Source: Tetrastigma voinierianum (lineage: Eukaryota > Streptophyta > Magnoliopsida > Vitales > Vitaceae). From it: a stretch of 64,000 nucleotides of DNA. The stretch is from assembly GCA_016808115.1 (NCBI GenBank), contig JAEQBH010009509.1:1-64000 (forward strand), read 5' to 3'. The position numbers and the translations under genes were made by a program. This document shows, piece after piece, positions 33,200-44,660 of the stretch (its first letter is position 1; each line of letters starts with the position of its first letter). The notes beneath the pieces are model-generated. The model had not been told where the DNA came from. It was given only the letters and a program-made list of their open reading frames with translations, and made no database searches.

Positions 33200-33682
33200 G
33201 CTGGCTAATTAATTTTAATTCAATATTTAAATAGGCCACTTGATCCAATGGTTGAGATCAATTCAAAGCATATTATAAATAGAGGCAAAACCCTAGGAGT
33301 CAAGGGGTGATAAAAAATTAGAAAAAAAAATAGAGAAACTGTTTCACTTTTTTTTCCCTCAATCTAACCCTCTTGATCTCATGTGTTAAGAATATCAAGA
33401 GTTCTAAAAACAAAACATTTGTTAATATGTACACCCACACGTACCCTTTAGTGAAGAGGAAACGACTCGGGAAGATCAGGAAAACATAAAAATAAAATAA
33501 AATAAAAGGATCTTCGCTGTCAAACCTACTTGCCGTAAAATCTCCTTAAATTGATTGAGGTAATTCTTCTTATTTGTTGATTAGTATGCATGTACCATAG
33601 GATTGTAAAGAGTTTTTATTAATTTTTAAATTTACTAGACCAAATCTTCCGCGCAAACTTGTTTTGAACTTTAAAACCTACA
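33200..33682 (+). repeat. 5' LTR of K
   Basis: The 3' end is fixed by the PBS at 33683. The left end is uncertain (33195-33245). It contains a TATA-like TATTATAAATAGAGG (about 33270) and the aaatcttccgcgcaaac phrase near the end, common in copia LTRs. The 3' LTR is outside the window. Confidence 0.6.
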
Positions 33683-33697
33683 ATTGGTAATGAGCGG
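33683..33697 (+). other. tRNA-iMet primer-binding site of K
   Basis: ATTGGTAATGAGCGG follows the LTR end CTACA and resembles ATTGGTATCAGAGC, with an internal change. Confidence 0.7.
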
Positions 33698-35483
33698 TCT
33701 ATGTATATGGTTAATGTGTATCCTGGGCATTCTTACATTATTTGATATTCTTGTGGATGTATAATTGTTATATATTGATGAATGTTTGAATGTATGGAAA
33801 TTTTAAAGGGTCGTTAATTGTATGGTGCTTTGGGTTAAGATTTGTTGATGTTTTTTTAGGTCTTTTGTGTGTTTATAATACATAAGTTTTTTTGCATTTT
33901 ATTTTTGTAAAAATCTGCACACAAGAAGATCAGATCATGATCTAGAAAGTGATCAATATATGGATTGTAGCCGCACCTATCAGCTTTCTATACATTCAAA
34001 AATCGTCTTATATGGACATCTAGAGAGAAAGTTACGCCTTAAAATACGGAAAGATGTTCAGGGATAAGGGATGACAGAAACAACTTCGCTTCCTATTCTT
34101 TTGGCTTTCATTACTTTATTTCTAGCCCATGGCTTCGCTTGACCACGCGTGACTGTGACCCAAGTCCAAAAGGCCTAAAAGTGTTTTAGGGTCTCATGGA
34201 TAAAAATTGGGCTTTGGCCTTGTCAATAAAGAGTTATTGAATTTTAAGCAAAAGAAGTTTTGGGTTATTAAATCAAGAGTTGGTGGATCGAGCTTACACA
34301 AAGAGTTGAAGCAGATTAGGGAGTTATGTAACTGCAGAAGCCCAACCTAGTAATTTATTTATTTGTTTATTTTATTTACAAGGGTTGTAATTTTAGAAAT
34401 ACCCAAGACACCCGACCCGCTTTCTTTTATTTATTTATTTTATTTTTTATTATTATTGATATGATTGATAACATGTTCATTAATTTAACATGTCATACAT
34501 GAATGCCCACATTTAATGCTTTTGCATACATAGCATTTTTCCTAGAACATGATAATTAGGATTGGGTTCTATGTGCTTATCTTGTTCATCTTGATGGAAC
34601 AATTAATTAAATAATGTGCTTAGTTTAATTAGCTAAACTTGGTAAAATTCACATTAATTTAATTTAGGGTTTTGCGTATTATCTTGAAAGATTTTATTGA
34701 TTAATGGTAAATTTGACTTAGGCCCAACTATTTTATATACTAGGTTTACCTAATAGTTAGGCCCACTTAATTTATGGATTAGATTGTCTAATTATCTTAG
34801 TACCAATAGGATTTGACTCATAATTTGATTAGAGTTCACATCTTAGTAATTAATTATATAGGATATAATAATTGGCTATGATTATAAGACATATGATGTT
34901 TTATAAATAGAAAACACTTATTTCAAAATAGTGAGCGAGAAGGTTATATGACAATATACCCTATGTCTCCATTATTAGTGCAACACCGTGAGATATAGAT
35001 AGGGCCTAGCGACGCTTAGATTTCGTCCTCCCTACGGAGGGTTTCTATCTATATTAATATCAAGGTTGACTTCCTTAGAGATAGGATTGAGTGATGTATT
35101 TTAGGATTGTCTTACCCTACGACGACAATTTTGAGTTAAGTCATTAAATCTGAAATAATGGAATGACACTCACAAGGGTATGGTTAAACCGCTCATCATA
35201 CCTTGACCAAATTTGACTCAGAGTTAATAAGTAAAAGAAAATATGAGCTTTTTTTTATTTTTGGTTATTAATTTGAGATAGTCTCAAAGTTGATTTGAAA
35301 TCGGGCTCGACGGACCCTACGATCTTATTATTTTCACCCTGTTGAATCAATTTATCGTGGATTAGTATAAAGTTTTATGTGTGTTTTACTTGTCGCATTC
35401 ATGCATCACGCTTACTTTCCAAAGCTCATGGATATTTATTTTAATTTATAGTAATTATTTGAGTTATTTAATTTCAAAGAATC
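33698..35483 (+). other. Long leader of K
   Basis: About 1.8 kb of AT-rich DNA has no frame over about 60 codons. At 33990-34045 is agctttctatacattc followed by gagagaaagttacgcc, a diverged form of a phrase also seen at 12175-12240. A TATA-like ttttataaatag lies at 34900. Part of this leader may be a separate old insertion; no boundary is evident. Confidence 0.5.
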
Positions 35484-36265
35484 ATGTCATCAAACAACCC
35501 CATTATCGCTTTACTGCCAATGAAAAACTGAGTGGTGATAACTCTGGCCAAATGGAATTCAAACATTAATATCGGGTAGCTAATTTGAGAGAAACAAAAG
35601 TCTGCTCACCGAGGAATTCCTGCAGCCCTTGCTAATGCTTCGTATTTGCACGAAAGATATGATAGTTTGGATTGGATCCCAACAACAAAGCCCGTTGTTA
35701 CATGCTCGCGAGCAGAACGATGTTCTTAGGAAGAAGCATGAAGACATGGAGATTGCATATGAGATATGGGAATCTCTCTAGGCCATGTTTGGGCAATAAT
35801 CTGACCAGTGTCGTCATGAAGCTACTCGTAGCTACATGAACACTAAGATGAAGAAAGGAGTTTCAATCAGGGAACATGTTTTGAACATGATCAACCTGAT
35901 GCATGAGGCGGAGATACACAACGCCATGATATGCATACCAATTTAGTATTATCCTTGAGTCCTCATTAATCGCTTCGTTAGCTCACTACCAACTATGTTA
36001 TGAACAAGCTGCATAACATAACCTGGGCCTCCCAGATGAACTACGACTGAGGCCATAAGTAAGACTAGAATCTAAAGAGCGAAGCAAATGTTGCTCAAGA
36101 TAGTTTCACTTCTTCGTAACAAGAATAAAAAGAGGAAGAACACACAAGGTGGGTCCGTGCACAACCTAAGAAAGGAACCAGGGCAAGGGATTTAAAACAA
36201 CCCCAAGGATAAGAAGCCTAAAGGAAAGGGTTTCTATCATGGTCAAGGTCACCGGGAAGAGAAAC
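35484..36265 (+). pseudogene. Copia Gag relic of K
   Basis: The start is taken as the ATG at 35484, giving MSSNNPIIA, the usual opening of one large plant copia Gag group. It is followed in shifted frames by NEKLSGDN (35519), CSPRNSCSPC remnants, KKHEDMEIAYEIWESL (about 35730), AMFGQ.SDQCRHEATRSYMNTKMKKGVSIREHVLNMINLMHEAE (35785-35915) and SIILESSLIASL-type residues. This is the UBN2/retrotrans_gag domain. A Lys-rich linker (36120-36260) occupies the nucleocapsid position, with the CCHC knuckle unreadable. At least five frame changes make it nonfunctional. Confidence 0.8.
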
Positions 36266-36600
36266 TCAGAATAAGTATCTTTGAATTAGCTGACAAAAAT
36301 AAAGGTAAATATAATTTCATCAGTTTCATAAGCCTACTTAGTGAAAGACTATTTGTCACCTTGGATAGTTGATTAAGGAGCCACTAACTATGTTTGCTCT
36401 TTTCTTGCATACTTAGAGTTCTTCTCGAGGGAACTCGCTAATGTGGATGTTACTATGAGAGTCGGACGTGGGGAGGTCATCTCAACAAAGGCAAAGCTGA
36501 GTCGCCCGCTTGAATTTAGAATAAATTTTGTTTTGAACAATGTCTTTTATTCCCTGCTTCGTGAAAAATTTGATTAAGCTTTACGCGTATGAACAATTAT
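36266..36600 (+). pseudogene. Copia protease relic of K
   Basis: The frame reads PWIVD*GATNYVCSF at 36361-36405. The catalytic DSGA has become D-stop-GA by a TCA to TAA change at 36374-36376. It is followed by VTMRVGRGEVISTKAK and LEFRINFVLNNVFYS, the remainder of the copia protease domain. The protease would release Gag and Pol proteins. The nonsense change in the active site alone abolishes activity. Confidence 0.85.
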
Positions 36601-37790
36601 TTAGTATTTATTTTATTAATAACGAGATTGTTATTTCAAGAACCTGGGTTTAGATATTTGTCATGCAAAACGTGAAAATGGGTTGTACGTCTTAAGGTCG
36701 ACTGATCTATCATTAAATAATTCATAATTATTCAAAGTAGAACATCCTAAATCTAACAAATGTCAAAAAGTTTCCCATAGTGATAACATGTATCTTTGGC
36801 ATCTCAAAGTCAGCCACATTAACCTTGGATGTAATAAAACCGCTTAGTAAAGGATGGTCCTTCAAGAAAGCTAAATGTTGGCACTCTTCTTGTTTGTGAA
36901 TCCTGTTTAGAAGGTAAAATGACTAAGAGACCTTTCTCAACAAAGAGCGAGAGATCCAAAGAACCTCTTTAACTTGTACATAGCGAATTATGTGGTCCAC
37001 TAAGTGTACAAGCTAGAGGTGGTTATGAATATTTCATCACCTTCATTGACGATTATTCAAGATACGGTTATGTTTACCTAATGCACAAGAAATATGAGAC
37101 TTTTGGAAAGTTTAAAGAATTCATGGTAGAAGATGAAAAGCAGTTAGATAAATGACTAAAAACTCATCGATCATATCAAGGGAGGAATACCTTGATACAG
37201 AGTTCAATGATTATTTTCTTCTCGAAGTATCAATCCTATCCTTAACTCACGCGACTGAACACCACAGCCAGAATGGTGTTAAATGAGAAAACGTGACGTT
37301 ACTAGATATGAAGTTAGATCAATGACGAGCCACCCTCGTTACTAATCTCATTGGGGATATTCACTACAACCGCGGCCTACATTGAAATGTAGTTCCATCT
37401 AAGTCAATGCAAACGACACCCTTAGAGTCAGGAATGACATAAAACATGACACGCCATTTTCACATATAGTGTCCTGCTACACGTGCCGAAAGGAAAGACG
37501 GAAGTTGGAACCCCACACAAAAGTGTGTATGTTCATGGCTATCCAAAAGGCACAAGGGGAGGTTTCCGTTTCATACCTTCGATAAGTATTTGTATCAATA
37601 AATGCGACTTTTCGAAGATGGCTATATGACAAACTCAAACTCGCAGCAGGTTCGAATGATCGAAAATCACCATCAACCATTGACGAACGACAAAGTCAAG
37701 AGACCACTATTCCTATTCATAATATCCTGGTACCTCGACGTGAGCGGGAGTGGTAAAAGAGACTACCATCCGCTATGGACAAGAAGGAGA
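36601..37790 (+). pseudogene. Copia integrase relic of K
   Basis: The pre-integrase zinc region reads LDICHAKRENGLYVLRST (36645-36700) and LWHLKVSHINL (36793-36825). The core keeps GGYEYFITFIDDYSRYGYVYL-like residues near 37020-37080, then YLDTEFNDY near 37190-37215, QNGV near 37270, and VFVSINATFxEDGY near 37585-37625, in standard copia order. Integrase would join element DNA to the chromosome in the nucleus. The frame is broken more than ten times. Confidence 0.8.
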
Positions 37791-38014
37791 TGTATAATTT
37801 CTTGTGTCAGTCACTAACCAGGATGATCCATTGACATACCGTGATGCCATGGATGATTCTGACAAGGACAAATGGCAAGATGCTATGAACCAAGAAATAG
37901 AGTCCATGTACTTTAATTATGTCTGGGAACTTGTAAATCCACTTGAGGATGTTAGGCCCATAGGAAGTAAATGGATCTTGAAAAGAAAACGAGGCATAGA
38001 TGGGAAAGTAGACT
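37791..38014 (+). pseudogene. Copia RT relic of K, first piece
   Basis: The open frame 37804-38014 carries DPLTYRDAMDDSDKDKWQ, AMNQEIESMYFNYVWELV and KPIGSKWxLKRKRGIDGKVD-type residues (reading RPIGSKWILKRKRG). This is the start of the copia RT (RVT_2) domain. At 38015 the frame runs into the N2 LTR, and the next expected residues (TFKARLVAKG) are at 63772. Confidence 0.9.
38010..38014. repeat. Target-site duplication AGACT, left copy (N2)
   Basis: AGACT is repeated at 63767-63771. Removing 38015-63771 rejoins GKVD to TFKA of copia RT in order. Confidence 0.9.
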
Positions 38015-38169
38015 TGATTCTCGTACATGGTAGGGTGATCTAATCAACAAAATTTGTTTCCTATGAGTCCTCCATCATTGCAGAGTCAGTTACCGCAGAT
38101 AGCACTAGGGTCGAACACGGATGTGTTTCATCCCACAAATGATTCGTGATCAATGTTTAAAATGGCGAG
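38015..38169 (-). repeat. 3' LTR of N2, outer piece
   Basis: It starts TGATTCTCGTACATGG and runs through the U5 block with gggtcgaacacggatg, to aatgtttaaaatggcgag, where P1 begins. The LTR resumes at 48522. Confidence 0.85.
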
Positions 38170-39887
38170 TGATTCGTACACAAAGAGTCGAGCTAAAATC
38201 AACAATATTTATATACCTGTTCTCTCCTATCGCGTAGTCAAGCTTACCGCAGTATAGTGGTCTAGGGTCGAACACGGGATGGGTTTTCATCCTAGAAATG
38301 GTTTGGTATTAGGGCATGAAGGTAAGGCTTTCTATTTGGACTTGATTTGTGTCAAAAGTCAGAATGGTTTAAACTGAAATCAAAACCGAAATGGTAAAAA
38401 CTGAAATTTAAAGTGAAGAAATTAAACTTTGAAGATTTAGGTCACCAACTTGACAAGGTAGGGCAAACATGTCCTCATGTTCATCCTCCTATGTGAGTCA
38501 ACACAGGATGCGCTATGGCCCCTTTCGCTTAAAACCCTAACATTCCTTTATCATTTTTTATACAGAAGACTATCTAAAGAATCACAAACAGATCTCCTCA
38601 CCCGAGCACCGAACCCTAAAGTATGGAGAGTATTACCGAAACAATAAAAAGTCAATGTTATTTAACCCTAATTTGAAGAACCCTAACAGTAAATATTATC
38701 TCGTAGGCTCGTGAAAAGACCATCTAAAGAACAACAAATTCTAAAGCATGGAGAGTATTGGCCAAGACAAGACATCCCATGTTATGCAACCGAATTTTGA
38801 AAATATGGCCATAAATACACTACCCGTGACTTTTAGTACAAGAGGACAACATGCTTAACCCCACCATCAAGCTTAGCCTTCCTCTTCAAAGGAAGGAGGC
38901 TTAGCCAAGCATCTCTTGAGTTGTCATCCTCAAGAGGTGTGTTTGGCAGCCGGGAAAATGAAAGAAAGAAGAGAGAAAGAAGAGAGAGAAGAGAGAAAAG
39001 AAATAAAAGCAAGACCTAAAAAAAACTTTATTTACAAAAGCAGTAAAAGAAAATAACTTACAAATCACCAAAAACTTGTATTCACCTTCTATCCTCCTCT
39101 TTTTTATTACAAAACATGAAAGTATTTATAAGCCTCCTCAAGGTATGAAATTAAAACCCTAATAACTAGGGCTAAGTTATAGGACAACTGGGTAATAAAC
39201 CAAGTTTGGAAGGTCAAAGACACTACACAGCATGACGAGGCATGTACTCTCAAGTACAGTGGAGAATTTCTAATTAGCTTAATTTGCAAGTGCTTGTGCT
39301 AAATTCACAAGGGTCTAGCGATCGGCAAGTGTTTAGCGACTCGCAAGGTCGAATTTCTCGCTTAGCCAGCTAAATTTCGCTAAGCTACTTAAATTGTCGC
39401 TGAGAAGCGAATTTCAGAAAATGCACGCTGTAAGTTGGCTAGCGAATTTCGCACTTAGCCGAGATTGCGAATACTTATTTAAATTCGCAGATTGCGAATC
39501 GTTGCGCGGTAACAAAGTCGCGAACAGTCGCGAAATTCGCTAAGATTGCGAATTATTATAACAGTTATAAATTTTTGTTTTGTTGTTCCGCATGCCTCTC
39601 GTCTCCGTCTTCAATCGCATCTCATTTCTCCACTTTTCCTTTGTTTTTCCATTGATTTTGGGCTTGTTTGATAGTCAGACCAGTCTTCCAACCTCATGAT
39701 TGATCATTTGTATCAGGATTGGGTTTCAAGTGTGCATAAATACCTACAAAACAACCAAAAACATGCTCCAATGGCATAAGTGTTACTAAGGTAACATGAA
39801 CACTTCAATTGGGATATATGACATGATTAATGATCAAAAGTACTAAAACCCATCTAATATAGCTCAAAATCAGTCTGACACCAATCA
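38170..39887 (-). repeat. 3' LTR of P1
   Basis: It starts TGATTCGTACAC and ends CACCAATCA, before ccccaaccgaaacgctgcta (complement of the PPT region). The TTCGC array is at about 39310-39560. Length is 1718 bp. Confidence 0.9.
39310..39560. repeat. TTCGC/GCGAA array in the P1 3' LTR
   Basis: Repeated tcgctaag, gcgaattt, tagcgaattcgc and gcgaaattcgctaag units occur in both orientations. The matching array of the 5' LTR lies at about 47880-48200. Confidence 0.7.
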
Positions 39888-41225
39888 CACCCCCAACCGA
39901 AACGCTGCTACCCCTTAGCAATGCAAAAATAAGAATTGAGATGCATGTGGTGATTTTCAAAAGGTTGTGTTTCAAAGGTTGATATCAAAAGGTTGATATG
40001 CATATATACACATTTAAACTAAACATTGAAATTAAAATATGAAAACCTATATGAAAGACTCAAATCCATTAGAACAATTTTAGAACAATACTAATTCCAT
40101 GATTTTCAACTTGATTTCCACCCAAGTCTAATGGTTCATTTTGTAATCCGCATTGAGCCAATAACCGCAAATTACCACCTCTCCAACCTAGCACCGACAT
40201 GGCCTTAAGTCATTAACCTAGGATGTGGCTAGTTACATTTCTTTCTTTTATTCATCTACATCGTAGGTGCACGTTTAAAATCCGACTTCACCAAAGTCCG
40301 TAACGGGGTCCACCGATGACTCCCAACCAATTAAGGTTTAGGCATCGTCAAAAGGATCAATGACCACTAACTCTAAAGGCTTCACCTCCTACCCGAATGA
40401 CTCTCTCAAAATTAAGCATCCACAAGTCATTAAACTTCACCATCCACCCATGTAACGAACACTAAATCGATGACCCCACTCACTAAGGCTTAGTGGCATC
40501 GGGTTTCAAAGGCTGCCATACACCCTCGGACCGTGTCGTTTCAAAGCAAAAATTCACGACTTTATTTTTCTTTTTCTTTCTTTTCTTTTTCTTTTTCTTC
40601 TTGCTTTTTCTTTCTTTTCGCTTTCGGAAGACAACATCGGGTCTTCAAATGTGGGTAACTCAATCCAACTTAGGTTGCCAACATACTCTAAGGTCACATG
40701 GCGTAAGTTTCTAAAGAAGGCACACAATTTTACAGCCTATAAGAACAATCTGGAGTGCAGTGTGTGAATTAGCATAAAGGGGGAAATTTCCAAGTTGAGC
40801 ATGCTGGAACAGTGACTGAACACAAATTGTTTCAAGCATAGCATATGCTCTAGCATATAGGTGACAACATGATGAGTCAATCTTCTAGTTTAAAGCAATT
40901 CAATTGTTCAATTTGAAGCAATTCAATTGTTCAATTTGAAGCAATTCAATTGTTCAATTTGAAAGAAAAACACATAAGTACATAGGGGAGACAGTAAACA
41001 TGAGATGAACACCAGATAAAGATGGGTATAGCCACTGCATACACAATGTGATGGCAAAGTTGGTCATCCCATCCGCAATACCACTCGTTAATCGCTCACA
41101 AAAAGTAATCAATCATTATGCTTCTAGCCGAGCATACAATTACCAAGCTTAAATAACTAACAAATGTGAAAAAACAAAGGGACTACTTAGATCAAACAAA
41201 GAGCTATCCGAAATTTACACCAAAT
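39888..41225 (-). other. 3' noncoding region of P1
   Basis: It holds the shared blocks around ccgatgactcccaaccaatt (40313) and cgatgaccccactcactaag (40463), a pyrimidine tract (40558-40622) and a 23-bp tandem repeat (40895-40962). No gene is seen; the plus-strand frame 40493-40714 is built on the pyrimidine tract. Confidence 0.75.
40895..40962. repeat. 23-bp tandem repeat, three units
   Basis: The unit agcaattcaattgttcaattt plus ga is repeated three times with no internal changes that I can see. Other family copies have a single diverged version, so the expansion is specific to P1. Confidence 0.9.
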
Positions 41226-42364
41226 AGAATTCAGGGGGGGTCCATTAGGAGAATTTTCTCCTTGATGACCTGCTGTACCACATATGGTTTTACTCTCTGC
41301 CCATTGACTTTGAATATTCTGTCATCACTTGGATCACGTAAGTCAACTGAACCATTTGGGTATGATTGCTGAACAATGAATGGCCCTGTCCATCTGGACT
41401 TTAGCTTCGGGGCTCTCGAAACGTAGGAGCTCTCCGAGTCATACAAGAGACTCGATCTCCTTCCTTGAAACTCTTCCCATTATCATTTGGTCATGCCATT
41501 CTTTGATCTTTCTTTTGCAATCTTGGTGTTCAAGTAGGCATTATTCCTTATTTCTTCCAATTCATTAAGATCAAGAAATCTCTTCTCTCCTGGCTTCCAC
41601 GAGGTCCATGTCAGAGTCCTTGATCTTTTTCACCATGCTTTATACCAATCTCCACTGAAGGTGACATGCCTTTCCATAGACCAAACTTATAAGGGGACAT
41701 ACCAGATTGTCTTGAAAGTCGCTCTATAGCCCATAATGAATCAAGAAGTTTGATGGACCAATCTTCCACTGGGTATTAACCACTTTCATCAAGATGGTTT
41801 TGATTTCCCCGTCGCAAGTTCTCACCCGCCACTGTTTTGGGATGGTAAGGTAGCTACTTTGTGTTTCACACCATATTTAGCCATGAGGTTTTCAAACGGT
41901 TTATTACGTATGTGTGAACCTCCATCGCTAATTATGGTTTCCCAAACTGAAAATATATTGCCTTTCAAGAATTTGAGTACCACCCTACTATTACCGGGGT
42001 TTTGTAGAATTGTTTCAACCCATTTGGAGACATAGTCCACTCCCACCAAAATGTATGGCTACTACAAGGACGAGGGAAAAGGTCCCATAAAATCGATGCC
42101 CCACACATCGAATAATCTAACAACTAAATTGGGTTCAAAGGCATCATATGACGACGAGATGCTTCCCAAGCCTTCGCATTCACTACATACACATACTTTG
42201 CAGTTTTCCTCAATAAGGAAGGCCAAGAGAAACCTGAATCGTATAACCTTCTTCATTGTCGTTTTCTCGAAGCAAAATGACCACCAGCATTCTTCATGGC
42301 AATGGTTTAAAATTCTTGCCGTTCCTCCTCGTGCACACATTTCCCGATGATTTAACCTGCACAA
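41226..42364 (-). pseudogene. Integrase relic of P1
   Basis: From right to left the minus strand gives the HHCC zinc region (ILNHCHEECWW..., then a CxxC-like CVCSECEGLGSIS, 42330-42160), LVVRLFDVWGIDFMGPFPSS (42120-42065), VDYVSKWVETI (42040), IISDGGSHIRNKPFENLMAKYGVKHKVAT (41950-41850) and the C-terminal RWTGPFIVQQSYPNGSVDL...VNGQRVKPY block (41410-41270). These are the GPY-like features of gypsy integrases. The C-terminal frame is open for 71 codons. Three or more frameshifts separate the pieces, several being one-base changes. Confidence 0.9.
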
Positions 42365-42935
42365 AGATTTAAATAGGAAAGGCTCTTCCCAATAATAGAA
42401 TGGATTTTAGCAAAGAAATATTTCCTATCCCTGTCCTTTCCACTAGCCGGGATTTCTCCTGTTGAGAGGAAATTGGCAATGTGAGCATACTGGAGCTTTC
42501 TCCAACTCGCATTAGGATCAGAAATTCATCATTAATAGGTGGGATTGTGAGTGTCAAGTGGGCTATAGTTAACCTGATGTGATGATCCAGCCACCACATT
42601 TTCCACCCTTTCTTATCTCTTATTTGCAAGTTGAACTCCCTGGCTAGCAGAACTCCAAACTGATGAGTCTCGCTTTGCATTTTGTTTGGTTAAGAGATAT
42701 TTCAAGGCGTAATGATCTCAGAAAATGACTTTATATCGCCCACCAAATATGTTCTAATTTATCTAAGGTATATACCACGCAGTAACTCTTTCTCGCAGGT
42801 GGTATAATTCCTCCGTGCTTCATTCAGTGGTTTTGCTTCAGATAATACACCACGAGGTTTCCCATCTTCTTTGGCCAAGTATCGCTCCTATAGCAATATC
42901 ACTGATCACACATCACCTCAAACGGTAACCGCCAA
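42365..42935 (-). pseudogene. RNase H relic of P1
   Basis: The minus strand shows ARLIRW-like residues reading THQFGVLLAREFNLQIRDKKGWKMWWLDHHIRLTIAH (42665-42550), equivalent to the family IKDKKGVENVVADHLSRL end of RNase H. It is followed by PINDEF and ANFLSTG-type linker residues before integrase. The N-terminal half of RNase H (42700-42935) is broken but in place. RNase H would remove the RNA template strand. Confidence 0.8.
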
Positions 42936-43720
42936 TTAGGCTCGAACTACTGTGCAAAGAGTCAAATGAAATTTCAGTTCTTCAAAACTCTTTTGGCAAT
43001 TTTGCTCCCAAACGAATTTGGCATCCTTCTCAAGAAGCTTGTACAGGGGTTTGGCAATTTTGGAAAAATCTTTAATGAACCGTCGGTAGAAGCCTGCATG
43101 ACCAAGGAATTGTCTAATTGTTCTCACATTTGTCAGCTGCACTTGGAAATAATGTCGCACCTTTCCTTTATCAACTTCAATTCCCCGCTTAGAAATAATG
43201 TGCCCCAATACAATTCCTTGGTTTACCATAAATGGCATTCCAGCTTAAGCACCAAATTCTTCTATGCACCTCTCGCAAGATGGCTTCCAAATTGGTTAAA
43301 CATTCTTCAAAATCACCCCCACTGTGGATATCATCCATGTATACCTCCATTATATTTCTACCATATCACCAACATACCGAAAGTATTACATCACGAAAGT
43401 GGTCATGCTATAAAGCCCAAAAGGCATCCTCCTATAAGCATACGTGGCAAATGGACAAGTAAAAGTAGTCTTTTCCTCGACTGGGGCAATTTCAATCCGA
43501 AGTAATCGAACACCATCCAAAAAGCACAGCGGGTGTCCCGAAACTCTTTCCAGGAGTTGATCGATGAACGGCAATGGGAAATGGTCTTTTCGTGTCACCT
43601 CATTGAGCCTTCTATAATCTATACACACTCTCCAACTGGTTGTAAGTCGGGTAGACAATTCTTCACCCTTCTCGTTTTTCACAGTTGTTACTCCCGATTT
43701 TAGGCACCACCCGAGTCAGC
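42936..43720 (-). pseudogene. Reverse transcriptase relic of P1
   Basis: From the right: KNEKGEELSTRLTTSWRVCIDYRRLNEVTRKDHFPLPFIDQLLERVSG (43680-43540, open), TTFTCPFATYAYRRMPFGL (43470-43400), VYMDDI with the catalytic Asp pair at 43341-43330, NQGIVLGHIISKRGIEVDKGKV (43220-43155), QFLGHAGFYRRFIKDFSKIAKPLYKLLEKDAKFVWE (43125-43015). Two long pieces (98 and 100 codons) remain open. The box is YMDDI where C2 has FMDDF. The element would be near-autonomous if the frame breaks are sequence errors. Confidence 0.9.
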
Positions 43721-44660
43721 TAACCCATGTGCTATCGTAAATGGATAAATGATACCAAATCTTGGAGCAATTTCAAGTGACTCCTATACGAACTACTTCC
43801 TCAGATTGGGGATTCAACCCGTTGAGGCCGCCTAACAAATTTTTAGATTCCTCTTCAAATAGATATGATGAGTAAATGGACGTGGTTTATTTCACATCAT
43901 AAATTTTTCCGATCCTAATGCTTGCTTATTTCTTTTGAGAAGGTGCAGAGATTATGCTCTTGTGCAAAGGGTTAGCAAGTGAAGAAATCTCACAACTGCA
44001 CCGCTCATTTACTTCCAAAAAACATACTTTAAATCGATGGGTTTATTCTGCGTTGAGGTTCCTGGGTTCATTACTACCAATGAGGCAAATTTTCTATTCT
44101 TTCTTCTCCAAAGCACTCGTACTAAGCTCATTTCTTGAAATTCATGTTGCTCTACAAGGCAATCGGATAAACTCAAGTTAATATATCTGCACTGCCGCTT
44201 CGGGTTGAGTTCACTGTGAATGGTATCTAAAATACGACTTCTTCAAAGTCATCCTCCTCCGAGTGTATATGCCTTTGACCCGCATATGAAATATATTGAG
44301 TTCCAAGGTCATATTTCCAAATGGAGCTACGGACTCCATTCCTAAGAATTGATGGATTGTACTTGAAGTAGCCAAAATGGTCTCCTAATATGATGGGCAC
44401 TGACAGTCCTATTGCAACCGGTTCAGATCAGTACAACAAAATCTACCCTGATAGTAAAACTGGTCCACTTGTATAAGAACATCCTCAATGGTTCCTTTTG
44501 GTATTTTAATAGACCTATCAATGTATTTAAAGTGTGATGGAAGTGGGTTTCGCTCACCTAAACCCAATTGTTTGTACATGATAGCATATGGCAAACAGAT
44601 TCACACTAGTCTCTGTGTCTAACAAGGCTTTCTCCACTTCGATGTCTCCAATATTCACCG
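43721..44660 (-). pseudogene. Protease and protease-RT linker relic of P1
   Basis: The open piece 44409-44594 reads MYKQLGLGERNPLPSHFKYIDRSIKIPKGTIEDVLIQVDQFYY, the middle of the Athila retropepsin domain. The active-site turn would be near 44640-44600 and the closing LGRPF near 44350, both blurred. The linker to RT at 43721-44330 matches, in weak form, the LELKPLL...NKQALGWKISDLKGINPS region that is clean in P2. Confidence 0.7.

Larger units (their letters stand above)
28107..33200 (-). mobile_element. C2: Athila-like element interrupted by chromovirus T
   Basis: The minus-strand order from the right is LTR with GTCGCGAC array, multiplied PBS, gag, protease and RT, then chromovirus T at 28106. 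It is the same family as C1. The rest of RT, RNase H, integrase and the 3' LTR would lie beyond T's far end, outside the window. The right boundary with copia element K is not sharp to me (33195-33245). Confidence 0.8.
30691..33200 (-). repeat. 5' LTR of C2
   Basis: The inner end carries ctgcaagtgcataggtcg (30761), matching the C1 LTR phrase. In element sense the GTCGCGAC array (33194-31983) precedes a TATA-like TTATAAATAG (31910-31901). The outer end is not the TGAGCAATTTG of C1 and may have been cut by, or lie against, element K. Confidence 0.6.
33200..38014 (+). mobile_element. K: Ty1/copia element, 5' part
   Basis: Plus-strand order is LTR, tRNA-iMet PBS, long leader, gag, protease, integrase, then start of RT. 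RT continues at 63767 after the N2 insertion, with AGACT on both sides. The gag-PR-INT-RT order is diagnostic of Ty1/copia. Every domain has stops or frameshifts. Confidence 0.9.

Noticed and set aside
33698..35483. A separate LTR element in the copia leader, with TATA at 34900
   Set aside because: I could not find paired ends, a PBS or target duplication, so I list it as leader of unclear origin.
42966..43505. 179-codon plus-strand frame
   Set aside because: It is antisense to P1 reverse transcriptase, whose motifs are all on the minus strand.
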